Assembly (NCBI GenBank): GCA_004172935.1
Contig: SDZD01000042.1
Span: 1 to 55,858, forward strand
From: a bacterium
GTDB lineage: Bacteria; Armatimonadota; Abditibacteriia; Abditibacteriales; Abditibacteriaceae
Length of the DNA: 55,858 nt
Direction of reading: 5' to 3'
Shown here piece after piece: positions 18,012 through 25,941 of the stretch. Below the pieces are notes generated by a model, which was not told the DNA's origin, ran no database searches, and saw only the letters and a program-made list of their open reading frames with translations. Positions within the stretch are counted from its first letter, which is position 1. Each line of letters starts with the position of its first letter. Position numbers and translations under genes: made by a program.

Positions 18012-19169
18012 CTACTTTTTGGCGAGTAGCCCCAGAATGACCTGGGCGTACAGGCGGTGGCCGAAGTCGTTGGGATGGTTAAGGCCATTGCCCGTCAGGT
18101 CGAGGTAGGCTTTACGGGCGCTCATCTCTGTCCATACCGCTGTCATATCGGCGAGGGCGATACCGGGGCCAGTCAGGCCATTGAGGGCGTCGCGGTAGAG
18201 GGGAAAACGATCTACTCGAACGGCGGCCCAGTTGGAGTTGGGGAGCATACTGGCGACCAAGATGAACTCGGTGTTCGGGAGTTGGGCGTGTATGGTGTCG
18301 ATAGTCTTTTTGATGTTGGCGATGTAGGCTTCGGGGGCGAAGGCGCCGGAGTCATTCATACCGAAGGCGAGGAGTACCAAGTCAGGTTTGGCGGCAATGA
18401 CTGCGTCGGTTTGAGTCAGCCCCCATTCGGCATTTTTTCCGGCGACAGCCAAATTCTTCAGGCTAACGGGCGAGCCATAGGCGGCTTGTAAGCCGCTTCT
18501 TACCAACTCTGCATAGGGCGGCATCATCGGGGCAGCCTCGACATGGGCCGAGGCGTTGTAGCCAGCGGAGATGCTATCACCGAGCATGACGATTTGCAGA
18601 GTCTTTTTCTTCTTCAGAAGCGCCAGTGTTTTAGATAAGTTGGTTTTCGCGACAACAGGGGCGTAGCCATTCCACTCGTTCTTGGCGTGGCTGTAGGTCG
18701 CTTCCACTTCCATGTCGTGGAAGAAATGGCCTTCTGCCCACAGCAGGTTATTCTTACCGTCGATGTTACCTCCCATCGAGTTGGGTGAACCCGGCGGGGG
18801 TGATAGCTGGGCACTGGTGACAAAAGGAATTTTGGAGCCGGGAGGCAAAGTGATGGTGCGCGTTTTCGCATCGACTATATAATCCTGCCCTTCCACGTAC
18901 GCGATCAGACCAGTGGCGCTTTGCAGCGCAACAGTTTTATTGGGAGTGAAGGCCAAACGCGCGAACGGACGCTCAGCGGCGGTTGGCTGCACGAATAGCA
19001 ACGCCTCGCCGTACATCCACTTCGAGTTCCAGAAAGGCTCGCGGAGATGGTTTTCGGGGCGGTCAGCAGTCATCTTTTTTGTGGGTGGGGAATCGGCATG
19101 GGCAATGGGTTCAAAGCAAGTAGAAGCCAATAATAAAGCGGTAAGGCCGATAAAAAGGGATTTCCTCAT
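18012..19169 (-). CDS. Exported SGNH/GDSL esterase
   Basis: 385 residues from ATG 19169, where a signal peptide begins (about 1-25). The frame is open 363 bp further upstream, but that part is out of character and overlaps the GH35 gene. The N-terminal region (40-180) looks beta-rich. The C-terminal SGNH domain has GDSISAG with nucleophile S199, NLAVAGKNAEW (G244), GMND with N272, and NHPNDFGHRLYAQ with H365 or the D368/H371 pair as the charge relay. Such enzymes remove acetyl or other acyl groups from polysaccharides. Downstream of GH35 on the same strand but separated by a terminator, so probably its own unit. Confidence 0.88.
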   Translation of the reverse strand: MRKSLFIGLTALLLASTCFEPIAHADSPPTKKMTADRPENHLREPFWNSKWMYGEALLFVQPTAAERPFARLAFTPNKTVALQSATGLIAYVEGQDYIVDAKTRTITLPPGSKIPFVTSAQLSPPPGSPNSMGGNIDGKNNLLWAEGHFFHDMEVEATYSHAKNEWNGYAPVVAKTNLSKTLALLKKKKTLQIVMLGDSISAGYNASAHVEAAPMMPPYAELVRSGLQAAYGSPVSLKNLAVAGKNAEWGLTQTDAVIAAKPDLVLLAFGMNDSGAFAPEAYIANIKKTIDTIHAQLPNTEFILVASMLPNSNWAAVRVDRFPLYRDALNGLTGPGIALADMTAVWTEMSARKAYLDLTGNGLNHPNDFGHRLYAQVILGLLAKK

Positions 19170-19184
19170 CGTAAGTCCCCTAGT

Positions 19185-19222
19185 AAAAACCTGCCTCGCG
19201 TCAGAGGTTGACGCGAGGCAGG
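19185..19222 (-). terminator. Terminator of the GH35 gene
   Basis: On the minus strand CCTGCCTCGCGTCA, 5-nt loop, and its exact complement, then TTTTTACT. A 14-bp stem 18 bp after the GH35 stop codon. Confidence 0.9.
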
Positions 19223-19239
19223 AACAGTCCTTTGCAATT

Positions 19240-21606
19240 CTATTTCGCGAGGGCATTGCCGACGTAAACGCGGTAATCCTTGATGCGCCCCGGTGTGTTG
19301 CTATCTCCGGCGCGCGGGGTGTAGCGGAAGCCGCCGATGGCAGTTGGTTTACCGACATCAATGACCAGTTGATGAGGATAGGGTGGCTGGGCGTTCTTCC
19401 AGCGCGAATGCCAGAAGTTGGCGGTTTGTCCGTCGATGGCGTTAGAAGCGGAACCGTCTTCGCCTTCGAGTTCTTCGCTACTGGCGTAGGCGATTTTCCA
19501 GTTCTGGTGCGGTAGCGACTGCCCCGCTGCATCGAGCAAATCGAGTTCGGCGATGGCGGCGTAGGGTTGGCCGTTGTGCGAGTTCAGCATTTCGAGACAG
19601 AACTGCTGGCCTGTCATTGGGGCAGCGAATTTGACTTCCTGAGCATCGGGGCCGGGAGCGAAAGTACCGCTCATCATCGGGGCAACTCCATTGAGGCTGA
19701 GCGTCGATTTCTGGGTGGCCTTGATGGCGAAGTCGAGTTCGGGGCGCAGCATATCGAGAATTGGCTGTTGCAATCCGGCGAGGGTCGCTTCCTGTGGGCC
19801 GAGCAAATCGAGAACAATAACTTGATTGGCCCCCCGTTTCATCCATGCACCAGGCAAGTAGGCGGTTTGAGTCGGGCCGATATTCCAGAAGCGCGCGAGG
19901 CAGTGCCCATTCACCCAGATGACGCCTTTGCCCCAGCGGCTTAAATCGAGGAAGGTATCGGCGGGTTTAGCGACATTGAATGTGCCGCGCCAAAAACCGG
20001 GAGCATTGCCTTTTGGATTGGCATCGGCTTTACCCCACTTCAATCCAGCCAGCATTTTGGCGTCAAGGGGCAAATTGTAGATTTGCCATGCCCTATTGAG
20101 CGGAGTGGCCGAGCCATCGACGCCGATGAGTTTCACTTCGCCGTAGATGCCTTTGCGGTCGTGGATTTCGTTGCCGAAGTTCACATGCCCCATCGTTTCG
20201 AGCAGAATCAGGAGTTCGGCGGGTTTGGAACGTGCGGGAATTTTTACCGTGTTACGGCGCGAGCGACGGTCGAAAAAACCGACGGATGCACCATCGACCA
20301 TCACCCATGCGAAATCGCGGGCGTTCTCAACTTGTAGGGTGCATTCGGCCCCAGCAGGCAGCATTGTCCGATAGACAGCATCCCCCTGTCCCTGATTATA
20401 GGCTTCTAGAAAACGCGGTTTGGTATCGGCGACGGGACGAGGCAGATTAGAAAACAGAGGCGCGTTTTGTGTCAGGCGAAAAGTGGGCACGCTCATAACT
20501 GGAATGGGAGCGGGTGGCGCGGGCAGGGTTTCGCCGGGGTTGAGGTATTTGCCCATCAACTCGCGGGTACGCTGGAACTTTTCGCCGATCCATCCGGCTT
20601 CGGAGATGGGGGCGTCATAGTCGTAGCTGTTGGTGTCGGGCTTGAAGGGGCGGTCGGTGCCGGGCCACATACCGAATGTGGTGCCACCGTGCGCCATGTA
20701 CATGCTGAAGGATGCGCGGTTTTGAAGCATGTACTCCAATTCTTTCAGGTAGCGCGGGGTATCGCCCTTGTGATGGGGGCTGCCCCAGGTATCGAACCAA
20801 CCGGGATAATATTCGCCACTCATGAGGGGGCCAGTCGGCTGAATTTGGCGCAGAGTTTTGAAGGAGTTTTCGGGGTCGCTGCCGAAGTTGACGACTTGAA
20901 ACAGGTCGCTCCGCGAAGCGTTACGAATCGCCCACGCCGGGTCACAGGCGAAAAGCGGGACATCGAAGCCGGCATCTATCAAGTTCTGGCGCAGTTGCCC
21001 CATATAGTCGGTGTCTTTGCCGAAAGAGCCATATTCGTTCTCGACCTGAGCCATAAGAATGGGGCCACCATGCGTGACTTGAAGCGGGCCGAGTACGCGC
21101 CCGACTTCTTTGAACCAGTTGGTAGCAGGCTTCATGAAGGCGGGATCGGATGAACGCAAACGAATGCTTTCGTTTTGCAACAGCCACCACGGCAAACCGC
21201 CACCGTCCCATTCGGCGCAGACATAGGGGCCGGGGCGCAGAATCACCCACATGCCTTCTTGCTGGGCGATGCGACAAAATTCGGCGGCATCGGCTTGCCC
21301 CGACCAGTTGAATTTTCCTGGCTCGAACTCGTGGTAATTCCAGAAGAGGTAGGCACAAACCGCGTTCATGCCCATAGCTTTAAGGAGCTGGAGGCGGTGG
21401 CGCCAATATTCGCGCGGCACACGGGCGAAGTGCATTTCTCCGGTACGGATGACGACGGGTTTGCCATCGAGCAAAAAATCCTTGTCGCCGATGGCGAAGG
21501 TGTGGCGAGTCGCTGGAGTCTGGCGCGTTTGTGCAGGGGCAGTGGACGAAAGTCCAACGCCCAATAAGGTCATCAAGCCAAGAGTCAGGGCACGGTTCAG
21601 TTGCAT
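19240..21606 (-). CDS. Exported GH35 beta-galactosidase with C-terminal discoidin-like domain
   Basis: 788 residues from ATG 21606, chosen because a signal peptide (about 1-26) begins there. The frame is open 102 bp further upstream without signal character. The GH35 barrel starts at DKDFLLDGKPVVIRTGEMHF. QVENEYGSF carries acid/base E191. MSGEYYPGW carries nucleophile E265. Beta-sandwich domains follow (about 390-630), then an F5/8-type (discoidin) sugar-binding module (about 690-785) with NAIDGQTANFWHSRW. The family releases terminal beta-galactose from oligosaccharides, glycoproteins or plant polymers. A strong terminator follows. Confidence 0.95.
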   Translation of the reverse strand: MQLNRALTLGLMTLLGVGLSSTAPAQTRQTPATRHTFAIGDKDFLLDGKPVVIRTGEMHFARVPREYWRHRLQLLKAMGMNAVCAYLFWNYHEFEPGKFNWSGQADAAEFCRIAQQEGMWVILRPGPYVCAEWDGGGLPWWLLQNESIRLRSSDPAFMKPATNWFKEVGRVLGPLQVTHGGPILMAQVENEYGSFGKDTDYMGQLRQNLIDAGFDVPLFACDPAWAIRNASRSDLFQVVNFGSDPENSFKTLRQIQPTGPLMSGEYYPGWFDTWGSPHHKGDTPRYLKELEYMLQNRASFSMYMAHGGTTFGMWPGTDRPFKPDTNSYDYDAPISEAGWIGEKFQRTRELMGKYLNPGETLPAPPAPIPVMSVPTFRLTQNAPLFSNLPRPVADTKPRFLEAYNQGQGDAVYRTMLPAGAECTLQVENARDFAWVMVDGASVGFFDRRSRRNTVKIPARSKPAELLILLETMGHVNFGNEIHDRKGIYGEVKLIGVDGSATPLNRAWQIYNLPLDAKMLAGLKWGKADANPKGNAPGFWRGTFNVAKPADTFLDLSRWGKGVIWVNGHCLARFWNIGPTQTAYLPGAWMKRGANQVIVLDLLGPQEATLAGLQQPILDMLRPELDFAIKATQKSTLSLNGVAPMMSGTFAPGPDAQEVKFAAPMTGQQFCLEMLNSHNGQPYAAIAELDLLDAAGQSLPHQNWKIAYASSEELEGEDGSASNAIDGQTANFWHSRWKNAQPPYPHQLVIDVGKPTAIGGFRYTPRAGDSNTPGRIKDYRVYVGNALAK

Positions 21607-21777
21607 ATGGCGGTCTTTATCAACAGGAGATAAATGTAGGACACCAGTTTCGCAGCAATAGTTCGCCCATAAAATTGCGAATACTTTTTGCAGTTCCGCT
21701 GCTAACACCAGCCCGAAGCGCGAAAAGCAGCATTACCGAGATGGTGATGCCGCTATAACTTTTCTGCTTCGCGCTGA

Positions 21778-22320
21778 TTAGAAGACGTTGACTTTCGCGA
21801 GCGGGGTAAGGCGGTCGAGGCGGTCGCCCAGTTCGAGTACCAATTCGCGTTGGCGCTCGACATCGGTGGCGACCACGAGGTTGGTGTTAGACACATCGCG
21901 GCGCAGGGTCGAGAGCGCTGAATTGGCCGAGTCGGAAATGGGGAGGTTTTCCAGTTCGGCGGCGGCGGTGTGCAGGTGCTTGTTGGCAGTGCCGAAGTTG
22001 CGACGTTCCAGATCAATAGCGGCCCGCAGTAGCAATGAGCGCGCTTCGAGCAAGCGGGCGCGATAGCGCGATTGGGCCAACTCGTCTTTCGCTTGATTGA
22101 GTTGGACTTCGGAGTTACGGAGTTTCGCCTCAGAGTCGCCCAGACGGCGTTCGTATTTGCTTACGTGGGAAGTCAGGTCTGCGCGTCCCTGCGCGAAGCC
22201 CCATCGCCACATACCCAGCCCACAAATCAGCAACACAGGCAAACAAACCATCCATTTGTTCGAGCGGCTACTTGAACCATAGGCGACTTGAGGATGCGCC
22301 CCATTAGTTGAAGTCTCCAT
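21778..22320 (-). CDS. Membrane-anchored coiled-coil protein
   Basis: 180 residues from ATG 22320. This ATG shares its A with the TGA stop of the preceding gene (TGATG), which argues for translational coupling and against the longer frame from 22356. A polar N-terminus precedes one membrane helix at about 24-41. A long helix-forming region follows, with heptad-like spacing (about 52-105: SKYERRLGDSEAKLRNSEVQ) and a helical tail to the C-terminus. No family recognised. It is the last gene of the PRC-barrel/kinase operon. A structural or signalling role at the inner membrane is inferred. Confidence 0.7.
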   Translation of the reverse strand: METSTNGAHPQVAYGSSSRSNKWMVCLPVLLICGLGMWRWGFAQGRADLTSHVSKYERRLGDSEAKLRNSEVQLNQAKDELAQSRYRARLLEARSLLLRAAIDLERRNFGTANKHLHTAAAELENLPISDSANSALSTLRRDVSNTNLVVATDVERQRELVLELGDRLDRLTPLAKVNVF

Positions 22321-22619
22321 CAAACGACTAGCCACTTCCTGTAACGCTCGTTCCACAGGGTAATGCGGGCGTTGGCTTCAGGGACAGGAAGCACATCGTA
22401 ATCGAGGCAAAACTCACCGTAGGAGTCCAGGCGGAACGGGACTTTCACATAGACGGTGTCTTGATAGCGCATCGCCAATTGACGGTCGGGCCAGTTGCCG
22501 CACCATGCTTCGAACTCTTCCTGCGTGGCGCAATTTTTGATGAATACATCGAAGCCGTAATCGCTGGCCCAGCTGACCAGAATATCGCCCCGTACTTCGA
22601 CAAGTTTCATTGGTTCCAT
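22320..22619 (-). CDS. Hypothetical protein of the PRC-barrel operon
   Basis: 99 residues, soluble, rich in aromatic residues (many Trp and Tyr: WASDYGFDVFI, WCGNWPD, LWNERYRKWLVV), so likely a compact folded domain. No family recognised. An in-frame ATG four codons in (MKLVEV) is an alternative start. The stop codon overlaps the next start as TGATG. Being coupled to the coiled-coil membrane protein suggests they act together, but nothing more specific can be said. Confidence 0.7.
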   Translation of the reverse strand: MEPMKLVEVRGDILVSWASDYGFDVFIKNCATQEEFEAWCGNWPDRQLAMRYQDTVYVKVPFRLDSYGEFCLDYDVLPVPEANARITLWNERYRKWLVV

Positions 22620-22657
22620 AGCTTGATTCCTTTTATCTGCGTTCGTATCTTCAACTG

Positions 22658-23098
22658 TTACAACTTGCCGTAGGGTGAAGACCCATGAGACTCGTAGTAC
22701 TCGTACTCGGAAAATTGAAAAGGAGAATCAAGCTGAAACTCCTGTAATTCGGGTTGATAACTGACTTCGCTCAGAGAGCGTTGACAGGTCTGGTCGATGA
22801 ATATGGCGTTCTTCTCGACGCGCACGACGGCTTCGACTGGAACGAGAAAGGCACTTTCGCCCCAGCCCAGGACTCCACCAAAAGCGATTTCGAGAAAACA
22901 CACTTTCGGTGTGGCCTCATCGACCATCAGGCCGCGCACGTAGCCGATTTTTCGCTGGTTAGAATCCATGACGCGGTGGCCGCGTACATCGGCACTGGGG
23001 TTAGCCAATATCAACTGTGTATCGGCCAGGCGCATAAGCCGCAGTCGGGCGTCGATGCGCGAAGCCTCAATGCCATTGTTATGTTTGATGTCGTTCAT
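22658..23098 (-). CDS. PRC-barrel domain protein
   Basis: 146 residues with one PRC-barrel (about 45-110: VRGHRVMDSNQRKIGYVRGL, VCFLEIAFGG, SAFLVPVEAVVRVEKNAIFI). An acidic, Tyr/Glu-rich tail follows (SEYEYYESHGSSPYGKL). PRC-barrels are small beta-barrels first known from photosynthetic reaction centre subunit H. In non-photosynthetic bacteria they occur in soluble proteins of stress or envelope systems, generally as protein-interaction modules. Second PRC gene of the operon. Confidence 0.85.
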   Translation of the reverse strand: MNDIKHNNGIEASRIDARLRLMRLADTQLILANPSADVRGHRVMDSNQRKIGYVRGLMVDEATPKVCFLEIAFGGVLGWGESAFLVPVEAVVRVEKNAIFIDQTCQRSLSEVSYQPELQEFQLDSPFQFSEYEYYESHGSSPYGKL

Positions 23099-23120
23099 AA
23101 TTCTTCCTTCGGATGGGTCG

Positions 23121-23306
23121 TCAGAGTCCGCTCACGGCCCCTATTCCCATCACAACCATCACGAGTAGCACCAGCGAGATAGCGAGGAAAATTCCGAAGA
23201 ATCCTCTGGCTACAACCGCTGTCCCGTGATTCATGCCTCCGTAGCCCAGCGTGCCCGCTCCCAGCGATATGACAAGAGCAATGACCGCCCATTGAAATAA
23301 GCTCAT
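23121..23306 (-). CDS. DUF1328 (YtjA/UPF0391-like) small membrane protein
   Basis: 61 residues: MSLFQWAVIALVISLGAGTL, then GYGGMNHGTAVVARGFFGIF and a second helix. This is the usual DUF1328 form of two membrane helices around a Gly-rich turn. Members are widespread, small, and often linked with envelope or general stress responses. No biochemical role is established that I know of. It lies between the kinase and PRC genes in one operon. Confidence 0.85.
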   Translation of the reverse strand: MSLFQWAVIALVISLGAGTLGYGGMNHGTAVVARGFFGIFLAISLVLLVMVVMGIGAVSGL

Positions 23307-23323
23307 AAATCACTTCCGTTGGC

Positions 23324-24214
23324 TTAATGTGGCACTGGAAAACAAATTTGGAAGGCCGTGCCATACCCCGGCGTGCCCTGAACGCAGATGTCTGCGCCAT
23401 GTATCTGCGCGATGCACTTGATATGCGCTATCTCGGCACTATCGTTATCGGGGTGAGACTCATCCAAACGAGTGAATGGCAAAAACATCCGCTCGGTGCT
23501 GGAAATGGGGTCGCCGTGTCCGTCGTCCTCGACTCCGAGTAGCACACCGTTTGCGCGGCGCCACACCGAAACGCACACATCACGTCCGGCGCTGGAGGAC
23601 TTGACCGCATTCGACAACAGGTTGGACACCAAACGCTGCAGCGATTCGCGATCTCCCATCACCGTGCAGTCGCTGGCCTCATCTTCAGCAAAGTGCAGCG
23701 CATGGTTGTTTGGGGTCGCATCATAATCGCGCACCACAGTACGCGCCAATTCGCTCAAGTTGACGGCATCCCATCGTGTCGAGCGCTGCGCCTCTTGACG
23801 CGCCTCTTTTAAGAGGTCAACAACCAAAAATTCCATGTTAGTCACATTGCGAACAACTAAATCGAGCCATTCTTCGCGCTCTTCTTCGCTTATATCTTTG
23901 TGGCGGAGTTGCCGGGCGGCTCCTGCCGCCACCATCAAAGGGGATTTCAAATCGTGAATCGAGCGAGCCAACAACTGGAATCGTTCTTTATCTCGTTGGC
24001 TGAGGGCAGAGGCCAAACGCCCAAAACTGCGCTGCAACTGCTTCTGTTGCTGATCGACAAGTTCTCCCTCACTATCCCCGACGGGGGTGTTTGCACTGCA
24101 TCTTTCCAAAGCGCGTTGAGCGCGCAAGAAGAGCAGGGTTAAACGGCGCTCGGCCCGTTCACTGGCATCTCGCATCTTTTCGCGTTCGAGTTCGTGCTTT
24201 GTCATTGTCATCAT
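23324..24214 (-). CDS. Soluble histidine kinase with an altered ATP lid
   Basis: 296 residues from ATG 24214, which shares its A with the upstream TGA stop (GTG 24217 is a possible alternative). No membrane helix. A charged coiled-coil N-terminus (1-80) precedes HisKA with H87 in SIHDLKSPLM, then HATPase_c with N-box LVSNLLSNAVKSS (N202) and G1 box DDGHG (230-234). The G2 box, normally GxGLGL, reads DNDSAEIAHIKCIAQIHG and lacks its glycines. The last part (GTPGYGTAFQICFPV) is normal. It is probably cytoplasmic, taking its signal from partner proteins such as the PRC-barrels. Its cognate regulator may be the divergent OmpR-type protein, but that protein has its own kinase. Confidence 0.85.
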   Translation of the reverse strand: MMTMTKHELEREKMRDASERAERRLTLLFLRAQRALERCSANTPVGDSEGELVDQQQKQLQRSFGRLASALSQRDKERFQLLARSIHDLKSPLMVAAGAARQLRHKDISEEEREEWLDLVVRNVTNMEFLVVDLLKEARQEAQRSTRWDAVNLSELARTVVRDYDATPNNHALHFAEDEASDCTVMGDRESLQRLVSNLLSNAVKSSSAGRDVCVSVWRRANGVLLGVEDDGHGDPISSTERMFLPFTRLDESHPDNDSAEIAHIKCIAQIHGADICVQGTPGYGTAFQICFPVPH

Positions 24215-24999
24215 CACGAGGTCACATCCGCAGGAAAGGCGCTAAATCGGAAGGCGCTACCGAGGCTGCGAAGCCTGTCGCGAGGAGGTGCGACACGCGG
24301 CTCCAAGCAAAACTCGCCGCCTTCATAACTCCAACAGGCACTTAGACGTATTGTTTGGGTGTTACAAGAGATTCCACGCACTAATGAAAGAGGAACAGCG
24401 ACGCGCTGTTTCACAGAATCGAGGCTCACGCTCAGGTGGGCGAGTTGCCAGGTCGCGGTGTCGAGCCAGACATCGGCCACTTTTCCGATGCGGCCATCCT
24501 CAATTTCGACGCTGTAGCCACATACAGCCCGCACACTGCGCAAGTGCGCCATGTCCTGCTTGTAGCGATGAACTTTAAGTAGCCCATCGAACAAAGTCAG
24601 TTCGGGTTTGTTGAAGAGGCCGTTTTTCGTTTCGTTTGCAACCACCGAAGGCTCGGTACTAGCGGGTTCGATGCAGTCCGCAATGTCGTCAGGCACAGCA
24701 TTGGGATCGAGGTTGAGCTGTATCTGACGCGAAATAGGCGGGCATGAATCGGGGTGGGGGGCACGCTGCATTTCGGCGCAAGTGATGGCAGCGGACAGAT
24801 GGCCTTCGGATTCCAAATCGATGCTGACAAGATCGGGGGCAAGCACTCCGCGCTGTTTGTTGGGCCACAGCCCGCGCGAAAATACCACATGACGAACAGA
24901 GCCGCTTCTATCGTCGAAAAATATGTCTTCGACTCGCCCTCCGATGCCATCCTCGGCATAGATTGAGCGTCCTCGCAAATCGTTGAATAGTGTCTGCAT
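24214..24999 (-). CDS. Protein with two PRC-barrel domains
   Basis: 261 residues, no signal peptide or membrane helix. The first PRC-barrel spans about 4-80 (LRGRSIYAEDGIGGRVEDIFFD, HVVFSRGLW). An acidic linker (95-140) follows. The second spans about 150-222 (VCGYSVEIEDGRIGKVADVWLD, LAHLSVSLDS, RVAVPLSLV). A perfect AAGGAGGT lies upstream of the start. First gene of a six-gene minus-strand operon, coupled by TGATG to the kinase gene. Tandem PRC proteins are known in several environmental bacteria. A scaffold or sensing role next to a kinase is inferred. Confidence 0.87.
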   Translation of the reverse strand: MQTLFNDLRGRSIYAEDGIGGRVEDIFFDDRSGSVRHVVFSRGLWPNKQRGVLAPDLVSIDLESEGHLSAAITCAEMQRAPHPDSCPPISRQIQLNLDPNAVPDDIADCIEPASTEPSVVANETKNGLFNKPELTLFDGLLKVHRYKQDMAHLRSVRAVCGYSVEIEDGRIGKVADVWLDTATWQLAHLSVSLDSVKQRVAVPLSLVRGISCNTQTIRLSACWSYEGGEFCLEPRVAPPRDRLRSLGSAFRFSAFPADVTS

Positions 25000-25013
25000 C
25001 GTTAATTCCCGAA

Positions 25014-25021
25014 ACCTCCTT
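25014..25021 (-). promoter_or_regulatory. Perfect Shine-Dalgarno of the PRC-barrel operon
   Basis: AAGGAGGT on the minus strand, 14 bases before ATG 24999, a full anti-16S match. It implies strong translation of the first operon gene. Confidence 0.7.
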
Positions 25022-25122
25022 CCATTCCTCCTGTGTTACGGCCTGCTGCGAAACTTCGCGTTTGTCTCCCGAATCGCTTCCGCTTTTTGGTTGACTGCGG
25101 TTAATATTTTCCGACGGGGGGT

Positions 25123-25188
25123 GTCAAGACAGGGCTAAGGCCATGTCTGGCGAAGGTCAAATCAATGTCAATGCAATGTAAACGCAAC
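25123..25188 (+). promoter_or_regulatory. Tandem 11-bp direct repeats, likely OmpR/PhoB-type binding site
   Basis: Three adjacent 11-mers at 25156-25166, 25167-25177 and 25178-25188 follow the consensus GTCAAnnCAAT (the third is degenerate, GTAAACGCAAC). The same 11-bp phase continues upstream with weaker units beginning at 25123 (GTCAAGACAGG), 25134 and 25145. Direct repeats of 11 bp are the known binding pattern of OmpR/PhoB-family regulators. The site ends 16 bp before the start of such a regulator and lies between it and the divergent operon, so autoregulation and control of both units are plausible. Confidence 0.65.
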
Positions 25189-25204
25189 CCTTCAGGAACT
25201 AACG

Positions 25205-25939
25205 ATGAGTGACTCAGTAAGCGCAGTACGGCTACTGCTGGTGGATGATGACGGCGAATTGTGTGAATTGGTCGAGCAGTACCTGACCACACGTGGATTT
25301 GAAGTCCACAGCGAAGAAGATGGCGCCAGTGGCTTGCAAAAAGCACAAACGGGCGACTATGCGTTGATGATTCTGGATGTCAATCTCCCGGTCATTGATG
25401 GCTTCGAGGTGCTGCGGCGTCTGCGTTCGGGGGCTGAAGCAACACGCAAACTACCAGTGGTGATGCTGACGGCGCACGGCGATGAAACAGACCGCATCGT
25501 GGGGTTGGAACTGGGCGCCGACGATTACCTGCCCAAACCATTCAACCCTCGCGAGTTGTTGGCCCGCCTTCAAGCCGTGCTACGCCGCGTCGCCGATGCT
25601 GCGCCCGCTCCCCCAAGCACCGCACCTCCCTCGCCCGAACTGCTGCAAGCCGGAAAACTCGCGATTAATGTCGGGGCACGTTCGGCGCACAGTGACGGGC
25701 GCGAGGTGCCACTAACTGCCGTCGAGTTCGATGTGCTGTTGGTGTTGGTGCGCCATGTCGACCGAGTCGTGACGCGCGATGAGTTGGCGCATGATGGTCT
25801 TAAGCGCCGCCTATTACCGCTCGACCGCACTCTCGACATGCATATTTCCAATTTACGCGCCAAGCTGTGGCCTCAAGGCGATGGAATGGAACACCTCAAG
25901 ACGATGCGCGGCGTCGGTTATTTACTCAAATCTCAATAG
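25205..25939 (+). CDS. OmpR/CpxR-type response regulator
   Basis: 244 residues. Receiver domain 8-125: acidic pocket around D14-D16, phosphoacceptor D58 in MILDVNLP, T89 and K111 in KPFNPREL. A Pro/Ala linker (132-146) leads to a winged helix (148-243) with LTAVEFDVLLVLVRH, RTLDMHISNLRAKL and TMRGVGYLLK, the OmpR DNA-binding signature. Two bases separate its stop from the kinase start, so they are one operon. Tandem 11-bp repeats upstream fit self-control. Most like CpxR by domain form. The signal is unknown. Confidence 0.95.
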   Translation: MSDSVSAVRLLLVDDDGELCELVEQYLTTRGFEVHSEEDGASGLQKAQTGDYALMILDVNLPVIDGFEVLRRLRSGAEATRKLPVVMLTAHGDETDRIVGLELGADDYLPKPFNPRELLARLQAVLRRVADAAPAPPSTAPPSPELLQAGKLAINVGARSAHSDGREVPLTAVEFDVLLVLVRHVDRVVTRDELAHDGLKRRLLPLDRTLDMHISNLRAKLWPQGDGMEHLKTMRGVGYLLKSQ

Positions 25940-25941
25940 CC

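Noticed and set aside
18012..19532. Longer SGNH hydrolase starting at 19532
   Set aside because: The extra 121 residues overlap the GH35 gene and its terminator, and the signal peptide starts at 19169.
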